DNA of 5,980 bases from Bacteroidota bacterium (lineage in GTDB: Bacteria; Bacteroidota; Bacteroidia; NS11-12g; UBA9320): the NCBI GenBank assembly GCA_003484585.1, contig DNBZ01000347.1:1-5980 (forward strand). Direction: 5' to 3'. The notes under the pieces were generated by a model that was given only the letters and a program-made list of their open reading frames with translations, was not told the DNA's origin and did no database searches. The position numbers were made by a program, and so were the translations under genes. The first letter of the stretch is position 1; every line of letters begins with the position of its first letter. Below, one piece after another: positions 1-5,980 of the stretch.

Positions 1-1
1 C

Positions 2-1549
2 ACTTTCAATTCTCCTGTCAATCCGTTTGGAATACACTCAGACAAGCATTGGATTACTTTTGATACTACAGGTGCAGACCCAATTATGTTTGTTTGTTCT
101 GATGGTGGCATAGCTCGATCTACTGATGCGGAAATATCTCGATACAAAGACATAAGTACAGGATATAGTACAGCACAGTTTTTTGGTATAGATGCTGACG
201 TAAACGGACGAATAGTAGGGGGAACACAGGATAATGGAACAATGATAATTTCAGGTGAGTCCTTTCCTCGAAATCCAGCTTTTGACATATTAGGTGGAGA
301 CGGTTTCCAATCCATATTTTCAGAGGTGAATCCAAAAATAATATTTGGCGAATCTCAATACGGAAACTTAAGGAGATCATTATTAGACGGTAGTGCGATG
401 GAGTCCATTTGGGATAACAGAGTAGAATCTGTGTTTGCTTCTAATACTCGACCTACCGGTTATTTTAATAATCCTGTGTATTTGTGGGAAGACCCTGCAA
501 TAGTAAATGAGGTAAAAAACAATGGTCCAACAGGACAAGAAGACGCAACTGTAAATGCTCGTTTGTATTTCGCAATGAATGATGGCGTTTGGGTATGTAA
601 AAATGCCTTTGCTAAACCACACGACCCTAATTCTCCTACTGAAGACAAACAAGTAAGATGGTTCAGAGTGTCAAGCCAAACTGGCGTACAACACTTAGAA
701 ACTACCCCAGATGGCAACTCACTTTTCATAGCTACCAGAAATGGAAAAGTTGTTAGAATAGATAGTCTCCTAACTGCTAAACTTGATACTATATCTTTAC
801 CAGTAGCTAACCAAATATCTCCAATGCTTGGCACTCCTGTAGTATTAAATCTGCCTGTAGGTAACAGAACCGTAACATCAATAGCTATAGATGCCAATGA
901 CCCTAATCGCGTAGTAGCTACCTTAGGAAATTACAATAACTCCAGTTATGTATATGTGTGCGAAGACGCACTAGGAGCTGCCCCTTCATTTAGAAGTATT
1001 CACAGTAACCTTCCAGATTTTCCTGTTTATCACGCTATAATAAGTGTAGACGATCCAGATATAATAATCCTTGGAACTGAATTTGGTATATGGGCCACTA
1101 CTAACGGTACAGCCACTAATCCTACGTGGGCTGAAGCACTAGAGGGTAAAGATCCTACTAAGCCACTGCCACGTTCTCCCGTTTTTGACGTAGTTCAAAC
1201 AACAAACAAAAATTGGTCTGGTCCTAGAATATATGCAGGCACACATGGTATGGGTATTTGGGAGAGTCAATCTCTACTTACCAGCGTTAGAAACAAATCT
1301 AAGAAAGAATCAATTTCTATCTTAGCTTATCCTAACCCTGCAAACAATGTGGTCAATTTAGCTTCTGACATTAAGGGAGCATATACACTGAACATGTATA
1401 GCCTAAACGGTACATTGGTTCACAGCCAAGAAGGCTCAAACTCTGGTACTATTAAACTAAGTACTGAAACCCTCACTAACGGAAATTACTTCATAGAATT
1501 AATAGGTCAAGATACAAAAGCAGTATCTAAAATAATAGTGCAGCACTAA
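2..1549 (+). CDS. Secreted beta-propeller (VPS10/BNR-like) protein with T9SS type A sorting domain, 5'-partial
   Basis: The frame is open to the left edge, so the first visible ATG (base 86) is internal and the N-terminus with its signal peptide lies outside; 515 residues are visible. Counting from base 2, most of it looks like a sortilin/VPS10 or BNR-type propeller. Typical family motifs are HSDKHW (12-17), SDGGIARS (33-40), GGTQDNGT (73-80), GGDGF (98-102), GTEFGIW (358-364) and the closing repeat GTHGMGIW (413-420). From about residue 436 a T9SS type A sorting domain follows: YPNPAN (443-448), a glycine/asparagine-rich beta-sandwich, and a short KIIVQH end. In this family the C-terminal domain directs export through the outer membrane by the type IX machinery and is usually cleaved. 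The ligand or substrate is unknown; no glycosidase catalytic residues could be assigned. An intrinsic terminator starts 24 bases after the stop, so this is the last gene of its transcript. The sorting-domain call is very sure, the propeller call fairly sure. Confidence 0.88.
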   Translation, partial: TFNSPVNPFGIHSDKHWITFDTTGADPIMFVCSDGGIARSTDAEISRYKDISTGYSTAQFFGIDADVNGRIVGGTQDNGTMIISGESFPRNPAFDILGGDGFQSIFSEVNPKIIFGESQYGNLRRSLLDGSAMESIWDNRVESVFASNTRPTGYFNNPVYLWEDPAIVNEVKNNGPTGQEDATVNARLYFAMNDGVWVCKNAFAKPHDPNSPTEDKQVRWFRVSSQTGVQHLETTPDGNSLFIATRNGKVVRIDSLLTAKLDTISLPVANQISPMLGTPVVLNLPVGNRTVTSIAIDANDPNRVVATLGNYNNSSYVYVCEDALGAAPSFRSIHSNLPDFPVYHAIISVDDPDIIILGTEFGIWATTNGTATNPTWAEALEGKDPTKPLPRSPVFDVVQTTNKNWSGPRIYAGTHGMGIWESQSLLTSVRNKSKKESISILAYPNPANNVVNLASDIKGAYTLNMYSLNGTLVHSQEGSNSGTIKLSTETLTNGNYFIELIGQDTKAVSKIIVQH

Positions 1550-1572
1550 TACAAGCTGCAAACAATGAAACC

Positions 1573-1607
1573 AAAGCCTTTCGTCATAAACACGAAAGGC
1601 TTTTTTT
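1573..1607 (+). terminator. Rho-independent terminator after the T9SS-domain gene
   Basis: A perfect 12-bp stem (AAAGCCTTTCGT at 1573-1584 pairing with ACGAAAGGCTTT at 1592-1603) with a 7-base loop CATAAAC is followed by an uninterrupted T run to 1607. The T run lies only on the + strand side; the minus-strand flank has no comparable U-tract, so termination is rightward. The T run ends immediately before the ATG of the next gene at 1608. Confidence 0.9.
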
Positions 1608-2267
1608 ATGAAAAATATATATTATAAAATAGCATCTTATGTATGGGATATACCCATAGCCAAGACCTCGTCACCTCAAAATGAGTACTTGGAGATAGTA
1701 TGGAGCATGGGTCGCAAAATGCTGAATACTGAAAACGCTAACTTCTCATTTGGAAGCGGTTTCGAAGTATTTAAGCTTGCCATGAGCAAGATACCTACGA
1801 ACATAACTAACGCCAATTCTATACTTGTACTTGGATTTGGATGCGGAAGCATTTTAGATCTTTTAGAAAAGAGATATACGTATAGCGGAACTCTGGATGG
1901 TGTGGAGTATGACCAAGAGATAGTCAATCTGTTTCATCAACACTTTGCACCTGATTATAATCTTAAGCCACACATAAGTGTATGCGACGCTAAGGACTTC
2001 TCAACTAACACTGAGAACCAATACGACATTATCTTTATAGACCTATTTATAGACCTGGAGACAGCACCACTAGTCTTTGATGAGCAGTTTCTCACAAATC
2101 TCAATACTATGCTCTCACCCCAAGGCTGTTTGGTTTTCAATACCATTGTTAAAACAACGGAAGACAAAATCCGCACAACTGAACTCATGATAAAACTGGG
2201 CAAGACACATAAATCTGTACAGAGTTTTTCTTTTCAAGACTTGAATAAAATAATTATAGCTCAATAA
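1608..2267 (+). CDS. Spermidine-synthase-like class I SAM-dependent methyltransferase
   Basis: This 219-residue predicted cytoplasmic protein has a Rossmann methyltransferase core. Motif I is ILVLGFGCGSI (72-82). An acidic residue follows strand 2 in GVEYD (98-102; E100, typical ribose-binding position). The next acidic site is CDAKDF (126-131), and YDIIFIDLF (139-147) is the strand-4 motif. The N-terminal LNTENANFSFGS (39-50) resembles the small beta domain of spermidine-synthase-like proteins in Bacteroidota. The glycine loop reads GFGCGS rather than the GGGDG of true polyamine synthases, so I expect a methyltransferase-like enzyme of unknown substrate and not a spermidine synthase. The start at 1608 fits the N-terminal length I would expect for the family, but it directly abuts the upstream terminator and has no visible ribosome binding site. 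The next in-frame Met (residue 34) would remove part of the N-terminal domain. The gene has no strong terminator of its own; 107 bases separate it from hsp20. Confidence 0.8.
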   Translation: MKNIYYKIASYVWDIPIAKTSSPQNEYLEIVWSMGRKMLNTENANFSFGSGFEVFKLAMSKIPTNITNANSILVLGFGCGSILDLLEKRYTYSGTLDGVEYDQEIVNLFHQHFAPDYNLKPHISVCDAKDFSTNTENQYDIIFIDLFIDLETAPLVFDEQFLTNLNTMLSPQGCLVFNTIVKTTEDKIRTTELMIKLGKTHKSVQSFSFQDLNKIIIAQ

Positions 2268-2275
2268 TCAGACTT

Positions 2276-2302
2276 TTTGTCTTCTTATTCCCGTTACTTT
2301 TT
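2276..2302 (+). promoter_or_regulatory. Weak Bacteroidota-type promoter candidate for hsp20
   Basis: TTTG (2276-2279) and TACTTTTT (2295-2302) resemble the -33 TTTG and -7 TAnnTTTG elements of the primary sigma factor in Bacteroidota. The second box matches at all but the final base. The gap of 15 bases is shorter than the usual 19 or so, and the region is T-rich, so this could be chance. If real, transcription would begin around 2308-2312, inside the dyad at 2304-2330. Confidence 0.22.
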
Positions 2303-2303
2303 T

Positions 2304-2330
2304 AAATACACGACATATTGTCGTTTATTT
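2304..2330. promoter_or_regulatory. Imperfect 12+3+12 dyad upstream of hsp20, possible operator
   Basis: AAATACACGACA (2304-2315) and TGTCGTTTATTT (2319-2330) are inverted repeats around a TAT centre, with one mismatch in 12 pairs; the inner ACGACA/TGTCGT is perfect. It lies 44 bases before the hsp20 start. It does not resemble the CIRCE element (TTAGCACTC-N9-GAGTGCTAA). No clean T-tract follows on either strand, so it would be a poor terminator. An operator or a hairpin in the hsp20 leader are the likeliest roles; a weak 3' end for the methyltransferase transcript is also possible. Confidence 0.4.
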
Positions 2331-2374
2331 AGCTTAGGTACGAGCATTGTACTTCTATATCCAAAGAATATATA

Positions 2375-2791
2375 ATGAAAGTTAACACACATCAAACACT
2401 ATTATCAGATATCCTAGTAAGTAATTTTGGGGATATATTAAGCAACTCACTAGGCGAAACTTCACGTAAGACTAGTCTCACTCCAAGGATAGAGCTCTCA
2501 GAACTTAAGGAACACTATGAGCTTATAGTGCAGCTGCCTGGTCTCAGCAAAGAAGCCATTTCTATAACTCAAGAGGATGACACCCTGCGTGTCTCTGCTG
2601 ATAGAAATGAAAAAGAGAATGCTGGCAAGAAGCTGCTAACCGAGATGCACTACGGAAAATTTGATCGAGTTATTAGACTCCCTAAGACTGCAAATCTTTC
2701 TGCAATAGAAGCCTCTTATGAGCAAGGTCTACTGAATATAAGTATCGATAAAAAAATGGAGGCAATGCCTCGCACAATAGAAATTAAATAG
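2375..2791 (+). CDS. Small heat-shock protein, Hsp20/alpha-crystallin family
   Basis: This 138-residue cytoplasmic holdase chaperone would bind unfolding proteins and keep them soluble until DnaK/ClpB-type machines refold them. A short N-terminal arm (1-35) has alternating hydrophobic residues. The alpha-crystallin domain runs from about 36 to 126: PRIELSELKEHYELIVQLPGL (37-57), then YGKFDRVIRLPKTAN (93-107), the usual YGxFxRxxxLP signature, then YEQGLLNISIDKK (115-127). The tail carries an I-x-I motif (IEI, 135-137), which in the family docks into neighbouring dimers to build oligomers. Length is normal for bacterial Hsp20 and all parts are present. The start is preceded by an AT-rich leader without a Shine-Dalgarno sequence. 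A dyad 44 bases upstream suggests regulation, and a terminator follows, so it is probably a single-gene unit. Which of several Hsp20 paralogues it is cannot be told. Confidence 0.95.
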   Translation: MKVNTHQTLLSDILVSNFGDILSNSLGETSRKTSLTPRIELSELKEHYELIVQLPGLSKEAISITQEDDTLRVSADRNEKENAGKKLLTEMHYGKFDRVIRLPKTANLSAIEASYEQGLLNISIDKKMEAMPRTIEIK

Positions 2792-2810
2792 TTGATTTTT
2801 TGGTTAGTTG

Positions 2811-2848
2811 ATAAAGAGGCACAGTAAATTGTGTCTCTTTATTTTTTT
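2811..2848 (+). terminator. Rho-independent terminator after hsp20
   Basis: A 13-bp stem (ATAAAGAGGCACA at 2811-2823 with TGTGTCTCTTTAT at 2830-2842) has a 6-base loop GTAAAT and runs into seven Ts (2842-2848). Its single imperfection is a G.U wobble in the rightward RNA; in the leftward RNA this becomes a C/A mismatch and there is no U-tract, so the element works rightward. It overlaps the last codons and stop of the converging DUF2807 gene. Confidence 0.88.
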
Positions 2849-3573
2849 AAGACTAGCTTCCCTGTACCTAGGCGTTCCTGTACTATTTTATAATTAGTAG
2901 GCTCTACACTATATACAATATTCCCTTTATTATAAATCTTCACATAAATACCTCTAGACGCACTTATTTCGCACTCCAAAGGAGTATGACTGTCCAGCAG
3001 AACTTCTTCGCACTTTAGATCAAATGCCTTCAAATTTGATATTTCTTCAATCGACCCTTTCATTACACTTACCACTCCGTGTAATGTTGTCTGTGCAGAA
3101 TTTAAAGATTGTATATACACTTCATCCCCTGCTAAAGTCAAATCGATATCCGATAGTGCATTATGAAATATCTCTAACCTAGAAATCTTTATAGTATCTG
3201 CAGTAAGCACTTGTGCTATAGATTCAACATCTAACCTCACTAAATCCCTTATGTAGACTGTCGCCTTTAGTGAATAATCAAAGCTACGTACAAAATTACA
3301 AGTATTCTCATTTCTTAGTATTAATCTACCTCCGTCTACCTCTGTAATGAATTGATCTAATAGGTTTTTAGGAGCTTCTAACACCACTTCACCTTGCCGT
3401 GCACTATCTTGTACCAAAGTAATTACAATTCTATCTGAGACTGAAATCTCAGTAAACGAACCTACCATTCGTGTAACTGAGCTCACCGATCCTAAACTAG
3501 TCAAGCAGTCATCCCGTTGTCCTTTGCTACAAGCTCCAAGTAACACGATCGATATGAAGAAGTATTTGTACAT
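2839..3573 (-). CDS. DUF2807 (head GIN domain) lipoprotein
   Basis: This is a predicted lipoprotein of 244 residues. The N-terminus is a short hydrophobic signal with a lipobox LLGAC, so Cys15 would be lipidated. After the cysteine comes SKGQRDD, whose acidic pair may act as an outer-membrane export signal as in other Bacteroidota (weak). Residues 39 to about 225 match the DUF2807/head-GIN beta-helix-like fold: GSFTEISVSDRIVITLVQDS (39-58), NLLDQF, short beta repeats, and the end motif YNKGNIVYS (215-223). The family is common in Bacteroidota and has no firmly established function; the name 'auto-transporter adhesin' is only a database label. ATG at 3573 shares one base with the upstream stop (TGATG); GTG at 3576 would add one residue and is less likely. 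It is the last gene of the operon. No minus-strand terminator is evident after the stop. Confidence 0.85.
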   Translation of the reverse strand: MYKYFFISIVLLGACSKGQRDDCLTSLGSVSSVTRMVGSFTEISVSDRIVITLVQDSARQGEVVLEAPKNLLDQFITEVDGGRLILRNENTCNFVRSFDYSLKATVYIRDLVRLDVESIAQVLTADTIKISRLEIFHNALSDIDLTLAGDEVYIQSLNSAQTTLHGVVSVMKGSIEEISNLKAFDLKCEEVLLDSHTPLECEISASRGIYVKIYNKGNIVYSVEPTNYKIVQERLGTGKLVLKK

Positions 3574-4664
3574 CACAAGGTATATCCAATTCCCATTTCA
3601 AAAAAATCTGCCACTCCTCTATGAAATCTTAACATTCCTTGGGCACTCCAATGCTTATCTACAGTATAAATAAGTCCCATGCGTTGATTCAATGGATTCT
3701 TTAAGACTCCTGGTTTATATAAGTAAGCCCCTATCTCTGCAGCGACACCTACTTTACCAAAACTCCACTGAAATCCTCCGGCAATTGCCACTTCTGACTG
3801 ATCAGCTATGGTAACATCACTTAGTGGAAAGGTAAAATCCTCTGCGTACTTATATGATTTATCTAAGGTATAATCAAGGCCAAAACGCCATGCTTTGGTA
3901 GCACTAACATTTCGCAAACCTCTAAACTGGATACCCTTATTGTAGAAATTCAATGGGTTAGCGAAATTCCGTTGCTTCTTGCCATATATCGCAGTAACAC
4001 GCCAATCATACTTTTTAGTTTCATCCTCCTCTTGTTCCATTCCTGCTTTCGAGGAGGAATTAGATTTCACCCCTAAACCATATCTCAAGGTAAAAGAAGG
4101 AATATTATAACCTAGGTTAGGCACTTTAAAAGCTGCATTAGAATAATGTGAGATAGAAATACCGCACTCTATATAGTCCTTATTACTTCTTACTGGGATA
4201 TGGGCTATCAACCCAAACTGCATACTTCCGTTCAAATGACTTCCAATTGCCTGATTTCTTCTGTTGGTTTGTACGTTAAACTCTTGTGTGAGGTAAGCTA
4301 AACCTGCTCCTGCTCTGAACCTCAAGTCAGCGGACCCCAATTTTAAAACATTCAGTTTCACGTGTGCTTGGCCACCAAAGGCATGTCCCGTTTCTTCTTT
4401 ACCTAAGTTATAATACAAAAAGCCATAACCTATACTCGGTTTCTGATAGTGAGAACCCCAGCTTGTGTTCGTTCTATCTAATTCATAAGCTACCTCAAGC
4501 CCGTAGTTATGTGCTGCAAGGTTTTTGATGTCGGCTCTATGAGCTAATAAAAATCCCGGAGTATAGGAACCCGAGACATAATTGGAGTTTTGTGCAATGC
4601 TGGTAAACGTACTAATAATTAGTATGCAACTAGTAAGAATAAAATGAAGCAACCTTAGCTCCAT
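3573..4664 (-). CDS. Acyloxyacyl hydrolase/PagL-like outer-membrane beta-barrel protein
   Basis: This 363-residue protein has a signal peptide (hydrophobic 5-22, probable cleavage after Ala24 in SIAQ). Alternating aromatic/hydrophobic strands rich in Gly and Tyr, and a terminal aromatic strand (FEMGIGYTL), indicate an outer-membrane barrel. Residues 173-187, HYSNAAFKVPNLGYN, align closely with the active-site loop of Pseudomonas PagL, the lipid A 3-O-deacylase. The catalytic His (H173) and Ser (S175) are kept, but the catalytic Glu position is Asn187. PagL is about half this length. The first half (26-200) is the PagL-like part. After an acidic linker (209-218, EEDETKK) a second strand-rich half follows, ending FHRGVADFFEMGIGY. 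The likely role is hydrolysis of acyl chains on lipid A or another lipid, but activity is uncertain. The start overlaps the gldG end by 10 bases, implying coupled translation. I favour the hydrolase family over a generic porin because of the H-x-S-N...PN motif. Confidence 0.78.
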   Translation of the reverse strand: MELRLLHFILTSCILIISTFTSIAQNSNYVSGSYTPGFLLAHRADIKNLAAHNYGLEVAYELDRTNTSWGSHYQKPSIGYGFLYYNLGKEETGHAFGGQAHVKLNVLKLGSADLRFRAGAGLAYLTQEFNVQTNRRNQAIGSHLNGSMQFGLIAHIPVRSNKDYIECGISISHYSNAAFKVPNLGYNIPSFTLRYGLGVKSNSSSKAGMEQEEDETKKYDWRVTAIYGKKQRNFANPLNFYNKGIQFRGLRNVSATKAWRFGLDYTLDKSYKYAEDFTFPLSDVTIADQSEVAIAGGFQWSFGKVGVAAEIGAYLYKPGVLKNPLNQRMGLIYTVDKHWSAQGMLRFHRGVADFFEMGIGYTL

Positions 4665-5980
4665 CTTCTTTTTCTGTAAAACGCATTAGCTAGTCCAAAA
4701 AGAATAATAATCAAAATAGGCAAAACCATATTTAGTGACTGCCAATATAGTTTCTCTGACTTTATTTTTCCTTTATCTAGTAATCTTAGTACTATTTCCC
4801 TACTTCTTACTTCTATTAGGTTGGTATCGTCACAGAGATAATCCACGCAATTCAAAAAGAACTTTTTATTGGCAAACTCTACTGGCGTACCAAATTGCTT
4901 AGAGCCATACTTATCATATCCCAGCGGATATACTTGCCCGTCGTTGCTTACCTGATTGCTTATTAAATCACCATCACCTATTACTATCATAGCATTACTA
5001 GCTATCGACTCTTTGAAAGGAATATCAAAAGCTCGTTTTACCCCATCCCTAAACTTATAGGGACTCGTAAACTCTCCGTCTACCAAAACTGCGGCAATTT
5101 GATTCCCATTTCTAAAATTCTGCGAATTGGGTTTTACTTTTAATAAATCAAGCGAAATAAGTACTGGGTTATGAGCCAACCTAGATCTAGGAGAAGACCT
5201 GAGTAAAACGGTTTTACTTAATTTAGTAGTAGCTGTAGTGTCTAAAGAACTGCAATATCTACCCCATACATTTTCTAGATTTTTAGATACAGGATTATCA
5301 TTTATTGAATTAAAAAGAGGATAAAAAATCCACGGCCAGAAACCCGGTCTATTCGTCTGCTGATTTATAGCAGGTATACCGTGGCTTTGCAAATCTTGTA
5401 TCAGTGTTGGCTTCACTTTTACCCCATAGTGAAACAGCATATCCCCCAAATTATGTTTGTGGTTTCGGGTTAGCACTTGACCATAATTTGCTACAGAATC
5501 CATTTCTGCTTCTAATTCTTCGACTAGCCATATTACCTTGCCCCCATTCATTATGTACTGATCTAACACAAATTTTTCTGGTTCAGAAAACGGCTTTATA
5601 GGTTTAGCGATTATCAGGCCTTTATACTCGCTCAGTTTTTTAATCAACCCTTCTACTAAAACGGTAAACACAGGCTTATCTGGTTTATCTACTACATCTT
5701 TAGCAAACATTTTATAGCAGTTGGAATCCTCTAAATTTAAACTTATTCTACTGAGACTGTAGAAGCCACTAAGTTCATTGCTGATGTCAGCAGTATTTAT
5801 CTCATTCAGCTCACCGTGTCCGGCACTAAAAGCAATTTTTATACCCTTACCAGCTATACACTTGCGTAGTACATTTCCTATCTCATATTCTAAAAGTTCA
5901 ATAGACGAATTTATCTCTTCCTCTATGGGTTTCCCAAACTCCCTTTTCATGAGATTCAATGGATACTCCTGACCTTTATA
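4655..5980 (-). CDS. gldG: GldG-type gliding-motility ABC transporter accessory protein, 5'-partial
   Basis: The frame is open to the right edge. A TTG at 5959 is in frame but is internal sequence (the preceding codons read YKGQEYP), so the true start and N-terminal membrane helix are outside the window. 441 residues are visible; full GldG is about 550. Counting from the edge, SSIELLEYEI (25-34) and KIAFSAGHGEL (48-58) are the typical start of the ABC_transp_aux domain. GDGDLISN (335-342) and FFLNCVDYL (374-382) are further GldG signatures. A single C-terminal helix (about 418-434) ends in RKRRW facing the cytoplasm. In Flavobacterium, GldA, GldF and GldG form an ABC transporter needed for gliding, but the genes are also widespread in non-gliding Bacteroidota and some gliders lack them. 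The transported substrate is unknown. gldF would be expected just upstream, beyond the edge. The stop overlaps the next gene by 10 bases. Family call is strong. Confidence 0.9.
   Translation of the reverse strand, partial: YKGQEYPLNLMKREFGKPIEEEINSSIELLEYEIGNVLRKCIAGKGIKIAFSAGHGELNEINTADISNELSGFYSLSRISLNLEDSNCYKMFAKDVVDKPDKPVFTVLVEGLIKKLSEYKGLIIAKPIKPFSEPEKFVLDQYIMNGGKVIWLVEELEAEMDSVANYGQVLTRNHKHNLGDMLFHYGVKVKPTLIQDLQSHGIPAINQQTNRPGFWPWIFYPLFNSINDNPVSKNLENVWGRYCSSLDTTATTKLSKTVLLRSSPRSRLAHNPVLISLDLLKVKPNSQNFRNGNQIAAVLVDGEFTSPYKFRDGVKRAFDIPFKESIASNAMIVIGDGDLISNQVSNDGQVYPLGYDKYGSKQFGTPVEFANKKFFLNCVDYLCDDTNLIEVRSREIVLRLLDKGKIKSEKLYWQSLNMVLPILIIILFGLANAFYRKRRWS

Noticed and set aside
86..88. ATG as the start of the T9SS-domain protein
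   Set aside because: The codons before it are open and encode the HSDKHW propeller motif; no signal peptide follows this ATG, although a T9SS substrate needs one.
120..652. Two shorter minus-strand open frames (120-380 and 383-652)
   Set aside because: Antisense to well-supported propeller sequence; the translations are low-complexity shadow peptides without motifs.
460..897. 145-codon open frame on the minus strand
   Set aside because: It lies wholly inside the propeller gene on the opposite strand, has no recognisable domain, and the + strand protein shows clear family motifs across the same bases.
1676..2203. Minus-strand open frames opposite the methyltransferase
   Set aside because: The + strand carries SAM-binding motifs throughout; the reverse frames have no family likeness.
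2269..2283. AGAC-TTTTT-GTCT small inverted repeat just after the methyltransferase stop
   Set aside because: Only four base pairs with no following T-tract; too weak to call a terminator or operator.
2336..2352. GTAC...GTAC repeat upstream of hsp20
   Set aside because: A four-base self-complementary word occurring twice is expected by chance; no longer pairing surrounds it.
5957..5959. TTG as the start of gldG
   Set aside because: The frame stays open to the window edge with GldG-like sequence before it, and the N-terminal membrane helix expected of GldG is missing, so the gene is cut by the window.
5404..5972. Plus-strand open frames opposite gldG (5404-5601 and 5778-5972)
   Set aside because: Antisense to strong GldG signatures and without domain features.

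Overview
The window looks like a chromosomal segment from a member of the phylum Bacteroidota. The evidence is an AT-rich sequence with many ATA/AGA codons, a type IX secretion (T9SS) C-terminal sorting domain, a GldG-type protein, a DUF2807/head-GIN lipoprotein and a Bacteroidota-style acyloxyacyl hydrolase homologue. No start codon in the window has a convincing Shine-Dalgarno sequence, which also fits this phylum. Family or genus cannot be resolved by reading alone.

Layout, left to right. (1) The C-terminal 515 residues of a large secreted beta-propeller protein (VPS10/BNR-like repeats) ending in a T9SS sorting domain, + strand, 5' end outside the window. It is followed by a strong intrinsic terminator whose T-tract ends exactly at the next start codon. 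(2) A spermidine-synthase-like class I SAM-dependent methyltransferase, + strand. (3) A 107-base intergenic region holding a long imperfect dyad and a weak promoter-like pair, in front of (4) a small heat-shock protein (Hsp20/alpha-crystallin), + strand. It ends in an intrinsic terminator that overlaps the end of the converging operon. (5) A tightly packed minus-strand operon read right to left: gldG (5' end outside the window), a PagL/acyloxyacyl hydrolase-like outer-membrane protein, and a DUF2807 lipoprotein, with overlapping gene ends.

The minus-strand cluster combines an ABC-transporter accessory protein of the cell envelope with two predicted envelope proteins, which suggests a shared surface or outer-membrane role; that link is inference. 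The plus-strand genes appear to be three separate units. No tRNA, rRNA, CRISPR array, insertion sequence, integrase or attachment site is visible. There is no gene-free stretch longer than about 110 bases. I see no previously undescribed system. The most notable points are the Asn in place of the PagL catalytic Glu, the terminator abutting a start codon, the dyad ahead of hsp20, and the overlapping envelope operon.
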